Positions 1 through 9,688 of a DNA stretch of 64,000 bases are shown here, piece after piece. Position 1 is the first letter of the stretch. Every line of letters starts with the position of its first letter. The notes beneath the pieces are model-generated. The model saw nothing but the letters and a program-made list of their open reading frames with translations, was not told the origin of the DNA and did not search any database. The position numbers were made by a program, and so were the translations under genes. The stretch comes from Biancaea sappan (taxonomy: Eukaryota > Streptophyta > Magnoliopsida > Fabales > Fabaceae), in contig CM073493.1 of assembly GCA_037074585.1 (NCBI GenBank), positions 36,605,501-36,669,500 of the forward strand, in the 5' to 3' direction.

Positions 1-235
1 GACAGAGAGACAGAGAGATTAGGGTGAATGAGAAAATAAATTGGGTGATTCAAAGACCTAATCTGATACCATGAAGAAGAAACCCAAAATATTATTCACA
101 TTAATCTAGTTTGTACAAGTTATGGCCTAGGGTATATATACAACTTACTAGATCAATCATAGGGAGGAAAACTTTCCCAAACCCTAGGAAAAAAATAAAT
201 ACAACTCAAAATCAAATAACAATCAAATATTTACA
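1..235 (-). mobile_element. Copia retrotransposon, 5' LTR and primer binding site; rest lies beyond the window
   Basis: Read on the minus strand, a primer binding site resembling initiator Met-tRNA (TGGTATCAGA) lies at 62-71, directly after an LTR whose 3' end (..CTTCA) is at 72. The sequence from 72 rightward closely resembles the inner end of the LTR at 3899-4135, so this is the same Copia family. The LTR start on the minus strand (right end) is not sharp; about 235 is my estimate. The body of the element would extend left of the window. The next Copia (TSD CTAAT at 258-262) inserted just beside it. Confidence 0.6.
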
Positions 236-475
236 AATGTAGAGAGATCCTACTTGACTAATTGAAGAGAACTGTGAAATATTATTCACTCAAAATCTAG
301 ATTTTTTTTTTTTACAAGAGAGGTCCAGGGTTTATATACATCTAGCTAGGGCAATAAGAAAGAAAATAATCAACCCTAATGAATACAAAATAATTCTAAT
401 CAATCATGATAACAAAAAGGAAACAAATCAAGATCCAATATTCATAGGAAAGGAAACAATCAATCACAATAACAT

Positions 476-1287
476 ACAACAACAACAACAACAGCAACAA
501 CAAAGCCTTATCCTACTAAGTGAGGTCGACTACATAGATCGCACAACGCTATTGAGCTCTATCAATGACTAACTCTTTAGATATCTCATTTACTAGAAGA
601 TCTCGTTCAATAATTTCTCTAAGTGTCCTTTTTGGTTTTCCCCGACCTTTTTTCATAGGGCTCCAAACCATCTGCTCAACTCTTCTAATTGGCGCTTCCA
701 ACGGTCTTTTTTGAACATGCTCAAACCACCTTAAACGGTTTTCAACCATTTTTTCCTCAATAGGTGTCACTCCAACTCTACCTCGTATATGATCATTACG
801 GATCATATCTCTTCTTGTATGACCACACATCCAACGCAACATCCTCATCTCCGCTACTCCAATTTTATGTTCTTGTTGTCCTTTCATCGCCCAACATTCA
901 CTCCCATATAAAATCGCTGGTCTAATAGCAGTACGATAAAACTTTCCTTTGAGCTTATCAAGTACTTTCCGATCACAAACAACCCCTGATGCCATTCTCC
1001 ACTTCAATCACCCAGCTTGTATCCTATGTTCCACATCTCCAATAATTTCGCTGTCATCTTATATAACTGATCCCAGATACCTAAACTTTGACAGTTGTGA
1101 TACGATCTGATCACCAATTTTAACCTCCAACTCGTTCCTAGCTTGTCGCTTGTTAAACTTACAATGCATATATTCGGTCTTACTCCTACTCAGACGAAAA
1201 CCCTTCGATTCCAAAGTAGCTCTCAATAACTCAAGTTTAAAATTAATCACTTCTCTTGACTCTGCTAGGAGAACAACATCATAGCAA
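476..1287 (-). mobile_element. 5'-truncated RTE-clade LINE with 14-bp TSD
   Basis: AATCACAATAACAT occurs at 462-475 and again at 1288-1301, flanking the insert. The insert's 3' end (minus strand) has the typical plant RTE tail: CTTAGTAGGATAAGGCTTTG followed by a TTG-repeat (476-507). It carries the C-terminal part of a LINE reverse transcriptase and is truncated at its 5' end near 1287, as expected for target-primed reverse transcription. The host sequence is the Copia 3' LTR, so the LINE is the younger insertion. Confidence 0.88.
549..1250 (-). pseudogene. RTE LINE reverse transcriptase, C-terminal fragment, frameshifted
   Basis: Two minus-strand reading frames together make the end of an RTE-type RT. 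The first (1059-1250) carries the segment GFRLSRSKTEYMHCKF and the thumb-proximal FRYLGSVI. The second (549-1007) carries YRTAIRPAILYGSECWA and MRMLRWMCGHTRRD, both strongly conserved in plant RTE elements. A frame change with a short gap separates them (about 1008-1058). The catalytic palm motifs (including FADD) and the endonuclease are absent because of 5' truncation. It cannot act enzymatically. Neighbouring DNA is Copia LTR, so this is not a host gene. Confidence 0.85.
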
Positions 1288-1324
1288 AATCACAATAACA
1301 TAATAAAATAAAAATCCAAGGGGG

Positions 1325-3538
1325 AGTAAATGTCAATCATTCCCAGCATGAATAAAAGAATGTCAAACTAAGTTCTGAGAATAGCCTTGGTAAAAATATT
1401 AGCCGTCTGTTTGAGCGTGGAGTATAAATTATCTCAATGACCCCTTGCTCCAACTTCTCTCTAATGAAATGACGATCAATCTCCACATGTTTGGTCCTAT
1501 CATCTGGATTCTTTGCAATTTGAATTAATGCTTAATTATCACAATGAAGTTTCATGGAAGTAGTGATTAGAAGCTGAAGCTCTTCCTATATTCTTCTTAA
1601 CCATATTACTTCACAGATTCCAGGTCCCATAGCATAAAATTCTACTTCTGCACTACTTCTAGACACCACAAACTACTTTTTACTTCTCCAGGTAACTAGA
1701 TTTCCCCACATATAGGTACAATACCCTAAAGTGTACCTCCTATCTATTAGGGAACCAACCCAATCAGCAACTAAGAAAACTTCAACACTTCTGTTGGCCC
1801 TTTTTCTAAAAAATAGACCCTTTCCAAGTGTCATCTTCAAGTATCTGAGTATTCAATTAACAGCCTCAAAAAGTTCTTTAGTAGGATTATTCATGTACTG
1901 ACTTGCTACACTTACTGCAAAACTGATGCCAGGTCAAGTATGAGAGAGATATGACACAAGACGTTGATACATCCTTTTATCAACAGGACTAGAGGACTCC
2001 TTTGAGCCTATTTTGTTGAACAAATCCAAGGGGGTGTCAGCAAGTTTACACCCTAGCATCCTTTGTGAAATAGAGATTCCTCTGCTAGACCGAGCTATTT
2101 CCATCCCAAGGAAATATTTTAAAGGACCAAGATCCTTGATTTCAAATTCCTTAGGAACTTCTTTAAGTGCGTCACCTCTTCTTCATTATTTCCAGTGACT
2201 ACTATGTCATCCACATATACAATGACGATGGTGATTTTCCCCCGGGAGAATGTTTGATAAATAGAGTATGATCTGTCTACCCTTGAACATATCCCAGCAT
2301 TTGAGGCCATAAAGAGATTTCAGAAGTTTACACATTATATGAGAGTTATTCGGATTTTTCAGACCACAAGATATCTCCATGTAAACCTCTTTTTCAAGAT
2401 TGCCATTAAGAAATGCATTCTTGACGTTAAGTTGGTGAAGCTTCTAGTCGAGGTTTACAGCAATAGACAAAAGAACATGAATAGTGTTTAATTTTGCTAC
2501 AAGAGCAAATGTCTCCGGGTAATCTATTCCATAAGTCTGAGTGAATCCTTTTGCCACTAATCTCGCCTTGTATCTATCAATGCTCCCATCAGCTTTGTAC
2601 TTGATAGTAAACACCCACTCACATCCCATAAGTTGCTTTCCTGGAGGTTTTTCAATAAGAATTCATATGCCATTTTTCTTCAAAGCATTCAACTCCTCAT
2701 TTACAGCCTCCCTCCATTTGGGTGTTGTAGAGCTTCATGCAAGTTGGAAGCTTGGTGCAATCCAAATTGGTTGTAAAAGCCCTAAAAGTACTGGATAATT
2801 TCTTATATGAAACATGATTAGCAATGGGATGCTTGGTGCATGACTTAACTCCCTTTCTCCAAGCAATAGAAAGGTAAAGATTAGATATAATATCAGGAGA
2901 GAATTTAGAGTCAGGTATACCTCGAGTGACTTGATTATTCTCCTCAAGAGTTGGATTTGTGTCAAATTGGCAATCTTCACAAATTATCTATCATTGCTCC
3001 GTTTGATTCTGCTTCGAGCTCCTTGAGTATACCTACAATTATGCATTGCCTTCTTGTTTATAAGCATTGGAAGCTTCTGATTCAAGTGGGCAGATAGGTA
3101 ACCTTTCAAAGTCAAGTGCAATAATTCTAGGTTTGGTAGCCCAAAGCTAATATTTTTCTACTGTCGAGTTCTCCCCTGAATATGAGTTTTTGGGTAGAAA
3201 GAAGTGTGTTCAAGGAAAGAGACATCCATGGAGATATAAAACTTCCATGATATTGGGGAAAAACATTTGTAGCCTTTCTGGTTAAGGGCATATCCAACAA
3301 AGATACATTTCTCGAATTTAGGATCTAACTTCTCTCTATTCTAAGATGTAACATGTACAAAAGCACAATAGCCAAAAACCTTGAAAGAAAGATTGATCAC
3401 AAGTCTACTGTTAGAAAAATGCTTTGACAGGACTTGACATGGTGTGTTGAATTTCAAGGTACGAGATGACATCCTATTAATTAAATAGGTAGCGGTCAAC
3501 AGCTTCACCTCAAAATTGATGGCGAACATTATGGGCAA
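1325..3538 (-). pseudogene. Copia pol remnant: integrase C-terminal part, RT, RNase H
   Basis: Reading the minus strand from high to low coordinates: 3538-3341 is the integrase C-terminal region (LLTATYLINRMSSRTLKFNT, then KVFGYCAFVHV). 2629-2444 is the RT N-terminal part (GCEWVFTIKYKADGSIDRYK, VAKGFTQTYGIDYPETFA). 2310-2119 holds the RT catalytic YVDD. About 1800-1325 is RNase H with degraded TWRSKK, LHCDN and HVEIDRHFIREKL motifs. The pieces are in different frames with several stops. Integrase zinc and DDE domains, protease and gag are missing between 3541 and the PBS. Order and motifs are those of Ty1/Copia (IN before RT). Confidence 0.8.
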
Positions 3539-3540
3539 AC

Positions 3541-3886
3541 ATTAACGATATAGCCACTTCAAGGAGAATATGAGCCCGAACAAGCTGAACGACTTGGTGA
3601 TGTCCTACAAATGCTGCGACCAACTCTGTCCAAGCAGCAACAAGAAAGGCGGCTCCACACTCCATGCACAAGCACATGAGAAACCGCTATAGAATCTAGA
3701 GGCCATGCTTGCGACGTCCAGCAAGGTCCCGATTGACACGGATGGGCCAGCGATGACCTCTTAAGGCGAACCCTGAGGTGGTTCTGTCAAGACTGAGGTT
3801 TTGCATGGTGAGAAGAAGCTAGACGTGTATTACAGAGGCACAACAGCAGAGAGAGAGAGAGAGATTTTGAGAGGTTCAAAAACTTT
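3541..3886. other. GC-richer segment of unknown origin replacing gag/protease in the Copia element
   Basis: Between the integrase remnant and the PBS the expected gag-protease region is absent. In its place is a segment visibly richer in G and C than its surroundings. A plus-strand frame starting at 3555 is open for 45 codons. It then meets three stops (3691, 3763, 3775) and is open again to about 3888. I recognise no gene in it. It may be captured host DNA or badly decayed leader and gag. A GA-repeat sits at 3848-3865. Confidence 0.4.
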
Positions 3887-3898
3887 GCTCTGATACCA
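3887..3898 (-). other. Primer binding site (initiator Met-tRNA type)
   Basis: The minus strand reads TGGTATCAGAGC directly after the LTR terminal CA. This is the usual plant Copia PBS, and it fixes both the orientation of the element and the inner LTR edge. Confidence 0.88.
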
Positions 3899-4135
3899 TG
3901 AAGAAAATTGTGAAATATTATTCACTCAAAGTCTAGTTTTTTTTTTTTTTAAACAAAAGAGGCATAGGATTTATATACATCTAGCTAAGGGCAATATGAT
4001 AAGAAATAATCAACCCTAATGAATACAAATTAATTCTAATCAATCATGATAACAAAAAGGAAACAAATCAAGATCAAATATTCACAGGAAAGGAAACAAT
4101 CAATCACAACAACATAATAAAATTAAAATCCCACA
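3899..4135 (-). repeat. 5' LTR of the Copia element (237 bp)
   Basis: On the minus strand it starts TGTGGGATTTTAATTT and ends ..TTTTCTTCA, followed at once by the primer binding site. Its outer edge is followed by TSD CTAAT (4136-4140). It is homologous to 263-475 plus 1302-1317, and its start also matches the LTR starting at 11270. Confidence 0.88.
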
Positions 4136-4140
4136 CTAAT

Positions 4141-4312
4141 CTCAATAAAAGACTAAATGTCGAATCTCTAATCAAGGCCATAATGATAAAATTGCACAAA
4201 TCAAGGCCTTAATGACGAAATCCCACAAAACCATATCAAGCATCATTTCATCCTAAAAGCCTAAGCTTTTGCATGCAAACACACAAAATAACTTAAATTG
4301 TTTGGAGAAAGT
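4141..4312. other. Short unassigned spacer
   Basis: AT-rich DNA between the Copia TSD and the next LTR. It contains a short direct repeat of AATCAAGGCC (about 4171 and 4199). No gene was seen. Confidence 0.3.
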
Positions 4313-4752
4313 TGATATGAGGAACGGAATAAAGGAGAAAGATGGAATAGCAGAATAGGAAATTCTTAATTCCAATAATTGCCTTAATTAGGAGAATATC
4401 TATGATTCTAAAATAATTGCCTTAATTAGGAGGATCATCTCTAATTTGGCAAGTTTTATTTGTAGTAACTGCGACATTCATTTTAGGAAGGTTTGCATTT
4501 AGGAAATATTATGATTTGTAGGGAAATCAGTAGTTCATTCCTCTTTTATTGATTCCTAAATCACCCTATGTATCTTGCCTATTTAAAAGGCTAGAAATGA
4601 ATAAGAAAGACATCAGACAATTTCTATCAAAAACTAGAGAGTTCTCTCTGAATCAATCACAATAAGGTCTAAGAAGGGAAGAAACTCAAACAAGGGAAAA
4701 GAGAATTCCCCCTTAAGTCGTCCATTGACCATATCCTATGGGAACACCCACA
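4313..4752 (+). repeat. Left LTR of the gag-only Gypsy element
   Basis: Direct match to 5837-6279 over its whole length, including AATTGCCTTAATTAGG and AGAGAGTTCTCTCT. The shared TG..CA termini and the PBS six bases downstream define the limits. Confidence 0.82.
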
Positions 4753-4984
4753 TCAATTTGGTATCAAAGCCTGTTGTCATGGATGACTCGACAACTCAGC
4801 CAAACCAGATGAAGGCTTTTTGAGAAATATGGAACATCGGCTTGCCCTTGTAAAAGATGCCAACAATCCAGCAAACAATCCTTGGCTGCGTAATTGAAGG
4901 AAATTCTGCGAGAGCTAAAAGGGTGATTCCACTAAGGAGGAGTGTAGCCATAGTCGCAATTTAAAGGCCCCGGAGGAGGGACGA

Positions 4985-5836
4985 AATATTAGACATATGG
5001 GAGGAGCTACTGTTCCTAGGTACTCTAAATTAAATTTTCCTTCTTATGATGGTACTAACGATCCCTTGATTTGGATCTATAAGTTTTAGCAATTCTTTGA
5101 AAACCAAAACACAACAGATGGAGACAAAGTGGGCATGACAACATTCCATCTAAATGGAGAGGGCAACTCTAGCTTTATAAGGTAAAACAAGAGGAAGCGT
5201 GTATGGACTAGTGAACTTTCACTGAGCAGTGTCATCTGCAATTTGGCCCACCTATGAGTCTCAACACCTTAGGTGAGTTGGCCAATCTTAAGCAGTGTGC
5301 AATGGTGGAAGCCTATCAGTAGGAATTTCAATCTCTCTTAGCAGGAACCACAGGGCTCACTGCCAAAGAACAAATTGACGTTTTTTACTGCTGGCCTTAA
5401 GGAAGACCTTCACTTGGAGGTGGAGTTACAACAACCCAACACCTTGGGAGTCGCTATGAACCTAGCCCGCACTTTTGAACGTAAGCAATGTAGCCTTTCC
5501 TTTGCAGGAAAAAATTCTAGATCAGCAATTACAACAACAGCTGCTGGAAAAGGAGCCTCGTGTCACACATTGGGGGCTGGTCATACACCCACTACATTTT
5601 TTAAGAAGATTGCAAAAGAGGAAATGGAAGACAATAGAGCAAAAGGCCTTTTCTTTAACTGTGATGAAGCTTATTATCGTGGCCATAAATGCAAACAGTT
5701 GTCTTGGATTGAGGTGACAAAATCAGACAAGGAAAGGGAGGAAATCAGTGAACCTAACAGAGTTCCTTGACACATTTCGCAATACCTACCTTGATTTCGA
5801 GCTTGAGGACAAGCTCTTTGACCAAGGGGGGAGTAA
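4985..5836 (+). pseudogene. Gypsy gag remnant fused to the last codons of pol
   Basis: Fragmented plus-strand frames from about 5015 give YSKLNFPSYDGTNDPL, a typical Retrotrans_gag opening. From 5375 a longer frame (131 codons) carries the late gag helices (AGLKEDLHLEVEL) and a zinc-knuckle-like LFFNCDEAYYRGHKCKQL. This has C..C..H..C spacing as in chromovirus Gag, but a Tyr-Tyr where Gly-rich spacing is usual. About 30 codons later, in another frame (about 5763-5836), the sequence reads DFELEDKLFDQGGSND, the characteristic C-terminal end of plant Gypsy polyproteins. The joint near 5740-5770 marks a deletion of essentially all of pol. Non-functional. Confidence 0.72.
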
Positions 5837-6279
5837 TGATATGAGAAAGGGAATAAAGGAGAAAGATTGAAGAGTAGAATAGAAACTTCTTAATTTCAAT
5901 AATTGCCTTAATTAGGGTTATATCTTTGATTCTAAAATAATTGCCTTAATTAGGAGAATCATCTCTGATTTGGCAAGTTTTATTTTTAATAATTGTTTGA
6001 CTTCCATTTTAGGAAGGTTTTTCTTTAGGAAATATTATGATTTGTACAGGAATCAATAGTTGATTCCACTTTTATTTGTTTCCTATATTACTCTGTGTAT
6101 CTTGCCTATTTAAAAGGCTAGAAATGAATAAGAAAAGCATCAGACAATTTCTATCAGAAACTTAGAGAGTTCTCTCTCAACTAGTCACAATAAGGTCCAA
6201 GAAGGGAAGAACTCGAACAACGGAAAAGAGGATTTCCCCTTAAGTCATCCCTTGACAAGATCTTACGCAAATACCCACA
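5837..6279 (+). repeat. Right LTR of the gag-only Gypsy element
   Basis: Preceded by a polypurine tract and homologous to 4313-4752. Several substitutions and small indels separate the two LTRs, so the insertion is not recent. Confidence 0.82.
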
Positions 6280-7219
6280 TTAGAAGTCCATTATTATTTA
6301 TATGCCTAACACTATACTATATGTTTAGATACATAAGGTAAAACAACATGCACCATTACCAACAGGAAATTGTTTTAGAGAGATTAGTAGAGGTGGATGC
6401 ATCCAATGGCAAAAGGGTATTTGTCTGTCTTAAGTCCTTTCGAATCCCAAACCTCCTCATTCGCCTCCCTTCCATTTCCATGGTGTTACCTGCAATCTCT
6501 TAACACAATACATAAAATGAAAAGAAACTTAATATTAGCATATATGACTAAAGTTTTGATACAATTATAAGGGAAATAATAAAGGAACAAGAAACAAGCT
6601 TAAGAATAATTCTCATCATATCCTACATATACAAACTACAGCCCGGTAGAGGCACTTAATCATAGGGAACAACAACTACTAGGACCCAATAACTTCAACT
6701 AATGAGTTATTAACTAGTGAGTTATTTATTTTTATTACAGAATAATTAACTCTCACCTCTATCCAAGATAACAGATTGTTGCCTTTTGATTTGAAGCTTA
6801 TCACTACCATAAGATTATGACTAGATTTGCAACATTCCTTTCACTTGGAAACTCAATTGTCCTTAAGGTACAAAACATTTTGTAAAGCCAAGGATGTTCA
6901 AATGGAATTTTTGGCTTAACTTCAGTTTTGATTCAAGTTTCCTCTCCTCGTTCAAATTGGGCCTGGTGCCTCACAATGGTCACACTTTGCTTATGGACAT
7001 GGCCCAAAAGACAGAGACTTCCAAACCATGGCTATGATGATGGTGAACGTGATTGTTGATGGAGACTGAACAAGACAGAAGTTAAGTAGTGAGGTGCAAG
7101 AGCAGAGAAGAAAGCTTCAACAATTATACATTTTCGTTCATGTGGATAGAAACATTTTTGTAAAAAATTATATAAAAAACAAAACGATGACTGATCCTTA
7201 GGACTCATCAACGTAGACC
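6280..7219. other. AT-rich DNA without a recognisable gene
   Basis: No long reading frame and no domain seen. It contains short AT-rich runs and a stretch (6955-7100) of slightly higher GC content whose frames are all interrupted. It follows directly on the Gypsy right LTR. Confidence 0.4.
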
Positions 7220-7673
7220 CTAATCCAGCTTAAAATTAAGGAAAACAATCTGGGCAGCAATTAAATGATGTGGACAGATTTTACATGCATTAAAGCCTGT
7301 CATAATAAGCACGTGGAATTCTATGGACAAGCATTGGGCTGCAATTAAACATTTCTGAATTGCAATTTGTACATTAAAAAAGTGGTAAATGTGCTTTAAA
7401 ACAAGCAAAACACATTGGCCAACATACAAATTATTCTCCTTTAGGTAGCTTTTGTGCATTAAAATTTGGTTTAGAACCTAGCAAAATACATTGAGACAGC
7501 AAGCACAATTTTTGGGCAGTCAATCTTTGCCAAAAAGTTCATCAAATCATGTTTAATTCCAAGCAAAACAGTTTGTGCTGCATATAAGCATTTAAACAAC
7601 CTTTGTGGCCCAAAATAAAGCCACATATATACTTGAAATTGAGCAAAACTATTTGGACAATATAGAGAAGGAG
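7220..7673. repeat. Degenerate TTGGACAGCA-type repeat, left block
   Basis: Loosely periodic recurrences of a theme built from AGCAAAA(C/T)A-TTTGGACAGCATA, then GCATT(A)AAA. Examples are at 7247, 7330, 7404, 7480, 7562 and 7637. The same theme fills 11510-13400, so the Copia complex at 7679-11504 appears to have split one block. I do not recognise the family. Confidence 0.5.
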
Positions 7674-7678
7674 AGATC

Positions 7679-7883
7679 TGAATAATCTGAAAGTTATTCT
7701 CTAAAGTTGATTTACAAAGGGAGATTACAAGCCATATATATTGACAACCTACCTCCTAATTAAGGAAATAAAAGAGAATAAAACTGTACAAATCAAATCT
7801 ATCCAATTAATTAAAAAGCACTAATCATGGAATAATTAAGCACTAATCATGAAATAATTATCTCCTAATTATATCACACAACA
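7679..7883 (-). repeat. 3' LTR of the minus-strand Copia (205 bp)
   Basis: On the minus strand it starts TGTTGTGTGATATAATTAGG directly after the polypurine tract and ends ..CAGATTATTCA. It contains an internal 25-bp near-duplicate (AAGCACTAATCATG at 7817 and 7839). The right edge is firm; the left edge is inferred from the TG/CA rule. Confidence 0.65.
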
Positions 7884-7891
7884 CTCCCCCC

Positions 7892-9357
7892 TCAAGCTGG
7901 TGAATGTATATCTATCATTCCCAACTTGCAAGTAAGATCTTGAAATTGCTCTATGGGAAGTCCCTTGGTGAACATATCTGCCAATTGAAGTCTTGAAAGG
8001 ATGTAATCGATGGCTATAAGACCATTATCCAATTTTTCCTTCATGAAATGCCGATCTATCTCTATGTGCTTTGTCTGGTCATGTTGAATAGGATTGTGAG
8101 CAATACTGATAGCAAACTTATTATCACAAAACAACCTCATAGGAGCTTCATATTTTATCCTGAGGTCATCAAGTATGATCTTCATCCATAACAACTCTCA
8201 AACCCCTTGAGCCATAGCTCTAAATTCAGCTTATGCAGTTGATCTTGCTACCACATTTTGCTTTTTACTCCTCCATGTTACCAAATTTCCACCTAAGAAC
8301 ATACAATATCCTGTGGTGGATCTCCTATCAACAATTGAGCGTACATAGTTAGCATCAGTATATACTTCCATAGATAAATTTCGCTCTTTTTTTAATAGTA
8401 GACCTTTCCCCGGAGAGGCCTTCAAGTACTAAATAATCCTATTTACTACCTGCAAGTGTCTCTCTCTTGGATCATGCATGAACTGACTAACCACACTAAC
8501 TACATAGACTATGTCCGGCGTAGTGTGGGATAAATAGATAAGTTTTCCCACTAGTCTCTAGTATTGTGCCTTATCCACCTTTGGGATCTCCACATCATTC
8601 CCAATCCTACGATTTTGCTCTATAGGCGCTCCAGTAGTCTTACAACCCATTTTACCAATCTCTTGAGGAGATCAAGGATATATTTCCTCTGAGAAATAAA
8701 GATACCTTGCTTAGAATAGGCAACCTAAATCCCAAGGAAGTACTTTAGCTTTCTGAGGTCCTTTATCTCAAATTGAGTAGCCAACTTCTCCCTTAGAGTC
8801 TGTTTTTCAAGCTCATCATCACCTACAATAATCATATCATCTACGTAGACCAAAAGCAGCGTAAGTTTGCCATCCTGAGAATGTTTTATAAAGAGAGTAT
8901 GGTCACCTTGGCTTTGTCTGTACCCCAAGGATACCATAGCCTGAGTGACCTTCCAGACCAAGCGCGAGGAGACTGTTTGAGACCATACAAGGCCTTCTTT
9001 AGTCTGCAGACCTTATTCCCTCCATTAGTGGCACCATATCCAGGTGGAATTTCCATGTATACTTCCTCCTCCAAACTTCCATGCAAGAAAGCATTTTTAA
9101 CGTCGAATTGATGCATCTCCCAACCAAAGTCAACTACCAAGGAGAAGATGATCCTTACTCTATTCATTTTCGCCACTGGAGCAAATATCTCCTCATATTC
9201 TATCCCATAGGTTTGGGTGTACCCAGCCTCGCCTTATACAGGTCCAATGTACCATCAGCCCAATATTTAATTGTGAATATCCACTTGCAACCTACTGCAT
9301 TCTTGTCCTTTGGTCTCTCTACAATTTCCCATGTTTCATTCCTTTCGAAAGCACCTT
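7892..9357 (-). pseudogene. Copia RT-RNase H, few stops
   Basis: From high to low coordinates: GCKWIFTIKYWADGTLDLYK near 9300-9240, then a frameshift. FDVKNAFLHG and LKKALYGLKQSPRAW lie in 9176-8886. The catalytic VYVDDMIIVGDDE lies in 8961-8725. VGKLIYLSHTTPDI is near 8530. RNase H follows: VYTDANY, TGYCMFLGGNLVTWRSKKQ (8425-8231), FCDNKFAISIAHNP and HIEIDRHFMKEKL, ending KLGMIDIHSPA and a stop (8194-7892). There are only a handful of stops and frame changes, so decay is moderate. The catalytic Asp pair of RT is present. The N-terminal half of pol is missing. Confidence 0.8.
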
Positions 9358-9535
9358 GACAACCCAATTAAGGGATGCTGCAATAGTCAATATAACTCTT
9401 ACTGTTGCTAATTTTGCAACTAGGCTAAATGTCTCCCCTAAACAAAGACTAGGATCCTATTGTAAGCCCTTGGCAATCAACCTAGCTTTATACTTCAAGA
9501 TACTTCCATCAACAGCAATCTTAGTTTCAAACATA
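9358..9535 (-). pseudogene. Scrap of a second Copia RT lineage
   Basis: The minus strand reads ETKIAVDGSILKYKARLIAK, a stop, then GETFSLVAKLATVRVILTIA and ASLNWVVK. This is the same RT N-terminal region encoded again, but more divergent, just upstream at 9357-9180. The two therefore come from different Copia families. The segment is only about 60 codons long and is wedged between oppositely oriented elements. Confidence 0.65.
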
Positions 9536-9688
9536 GAAAAAGAGAATAAAGGATGTACAGCCTCTACAAAAACTGTAAAAAGGCCACTAGTGAGCCTGCA
9601 CTCTTCAACAAAGAGAATGTTGAATGACTGGAAAAAAATGTTCCCCCAAGGTTCATCTATGAATTCACACAGCTATTGGGTCCACTAC

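Larger units (their letters stand above)
263..1317 (-). repeat. 3' LTR of the Copia element, interrupted by a LINE
   Basis: The two LTR halves are 263-475 and 1302-1317, about 228 bp in total. They match 3899-4135 in order and are separated by the 812-bp RTE insertion and its duplicated target. The outer end is TGAAGAG (plus strand) next to TSD CTAAT. The inner end is degraded, and the adjoining polypurine tract is in the wrong orientation (see findings). Confidence 0.85.
263..4135 (-). mobile_element. Complete but defective Ty1/Copia element with 5-bp TSD
   Basis: Two LTRs of one family (3899-4135 and the interrupted 263 to about 1317) enclose a minus-strand internal region. The termini are TG..CA, and the 5-bp direct repeat CTAAT flanks the element at 258-262 and 4136-4140. 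A Met-tRNA-type primer binding site (TGGTATCAGAGC on the minus strand) is at 3887-3898. The internal region keeps integrase C-terminal, RT and RNase H pieces but lacks recognisable gag, protease and the integrase zinc and catalytic domains. It is therefore an internally deleted, non-autonomous copy. An RTE LINE is nested in the 3' LTR. Confidence 0.9.
4313..6279 (+). mobile_element. Internally deleted Ty3/Gypsy element (gag-only)
   Basis: Two direct LTRs of about 440 bp (4313-4752 and 5837-6279) start TGATATGAG and end CCCACA. A Met-tRNA-like PBS (TGGTATCAAAGC) follows the left LTR at 4759-4770, and a polypurine tract (AAGGGGGGAG) precedes the right one at 5824-5833. Only 1,084 bp lie between them: a gag remnant and the tail of pol. 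Protease, RT, RNase H and integrase are gone. I could not see a clean TSD (AAAGT on the left, TTAGA on the right), so the ends are diverged or recombined. Confidence 0.82.
7679..9357 (-). mobile_element. Ty1/Copia element, 3' part only
   Basis: A 3' LTR (7679-7883) and minus-strand RNase H and RT coding remnants (7892-9357) are joined by a polypurine tract (minus strand TTGAGGGGGGAG). The element stops abruptly at about 9357 inside the N-terminal part of RT. There its sequence changes to a different Copia RT and then to a Copia of opposite orientation. No 5' LTR, gag or integrase was found. Confidence 0.78.

Noticed and set aside
549..1007. Host gene encoding a 152-residue protein
   Set aside because: The sequence is the C-terminal part of an RTE LINE RT with a typical 3' tail and TSD.
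4308..6285. TSD for the gag-only Gypsy element (AGAAAGT versus TTAGAAGT)
   Set aside because: The resemblance is partial and offset from the LTR edges; not strong enough to call.
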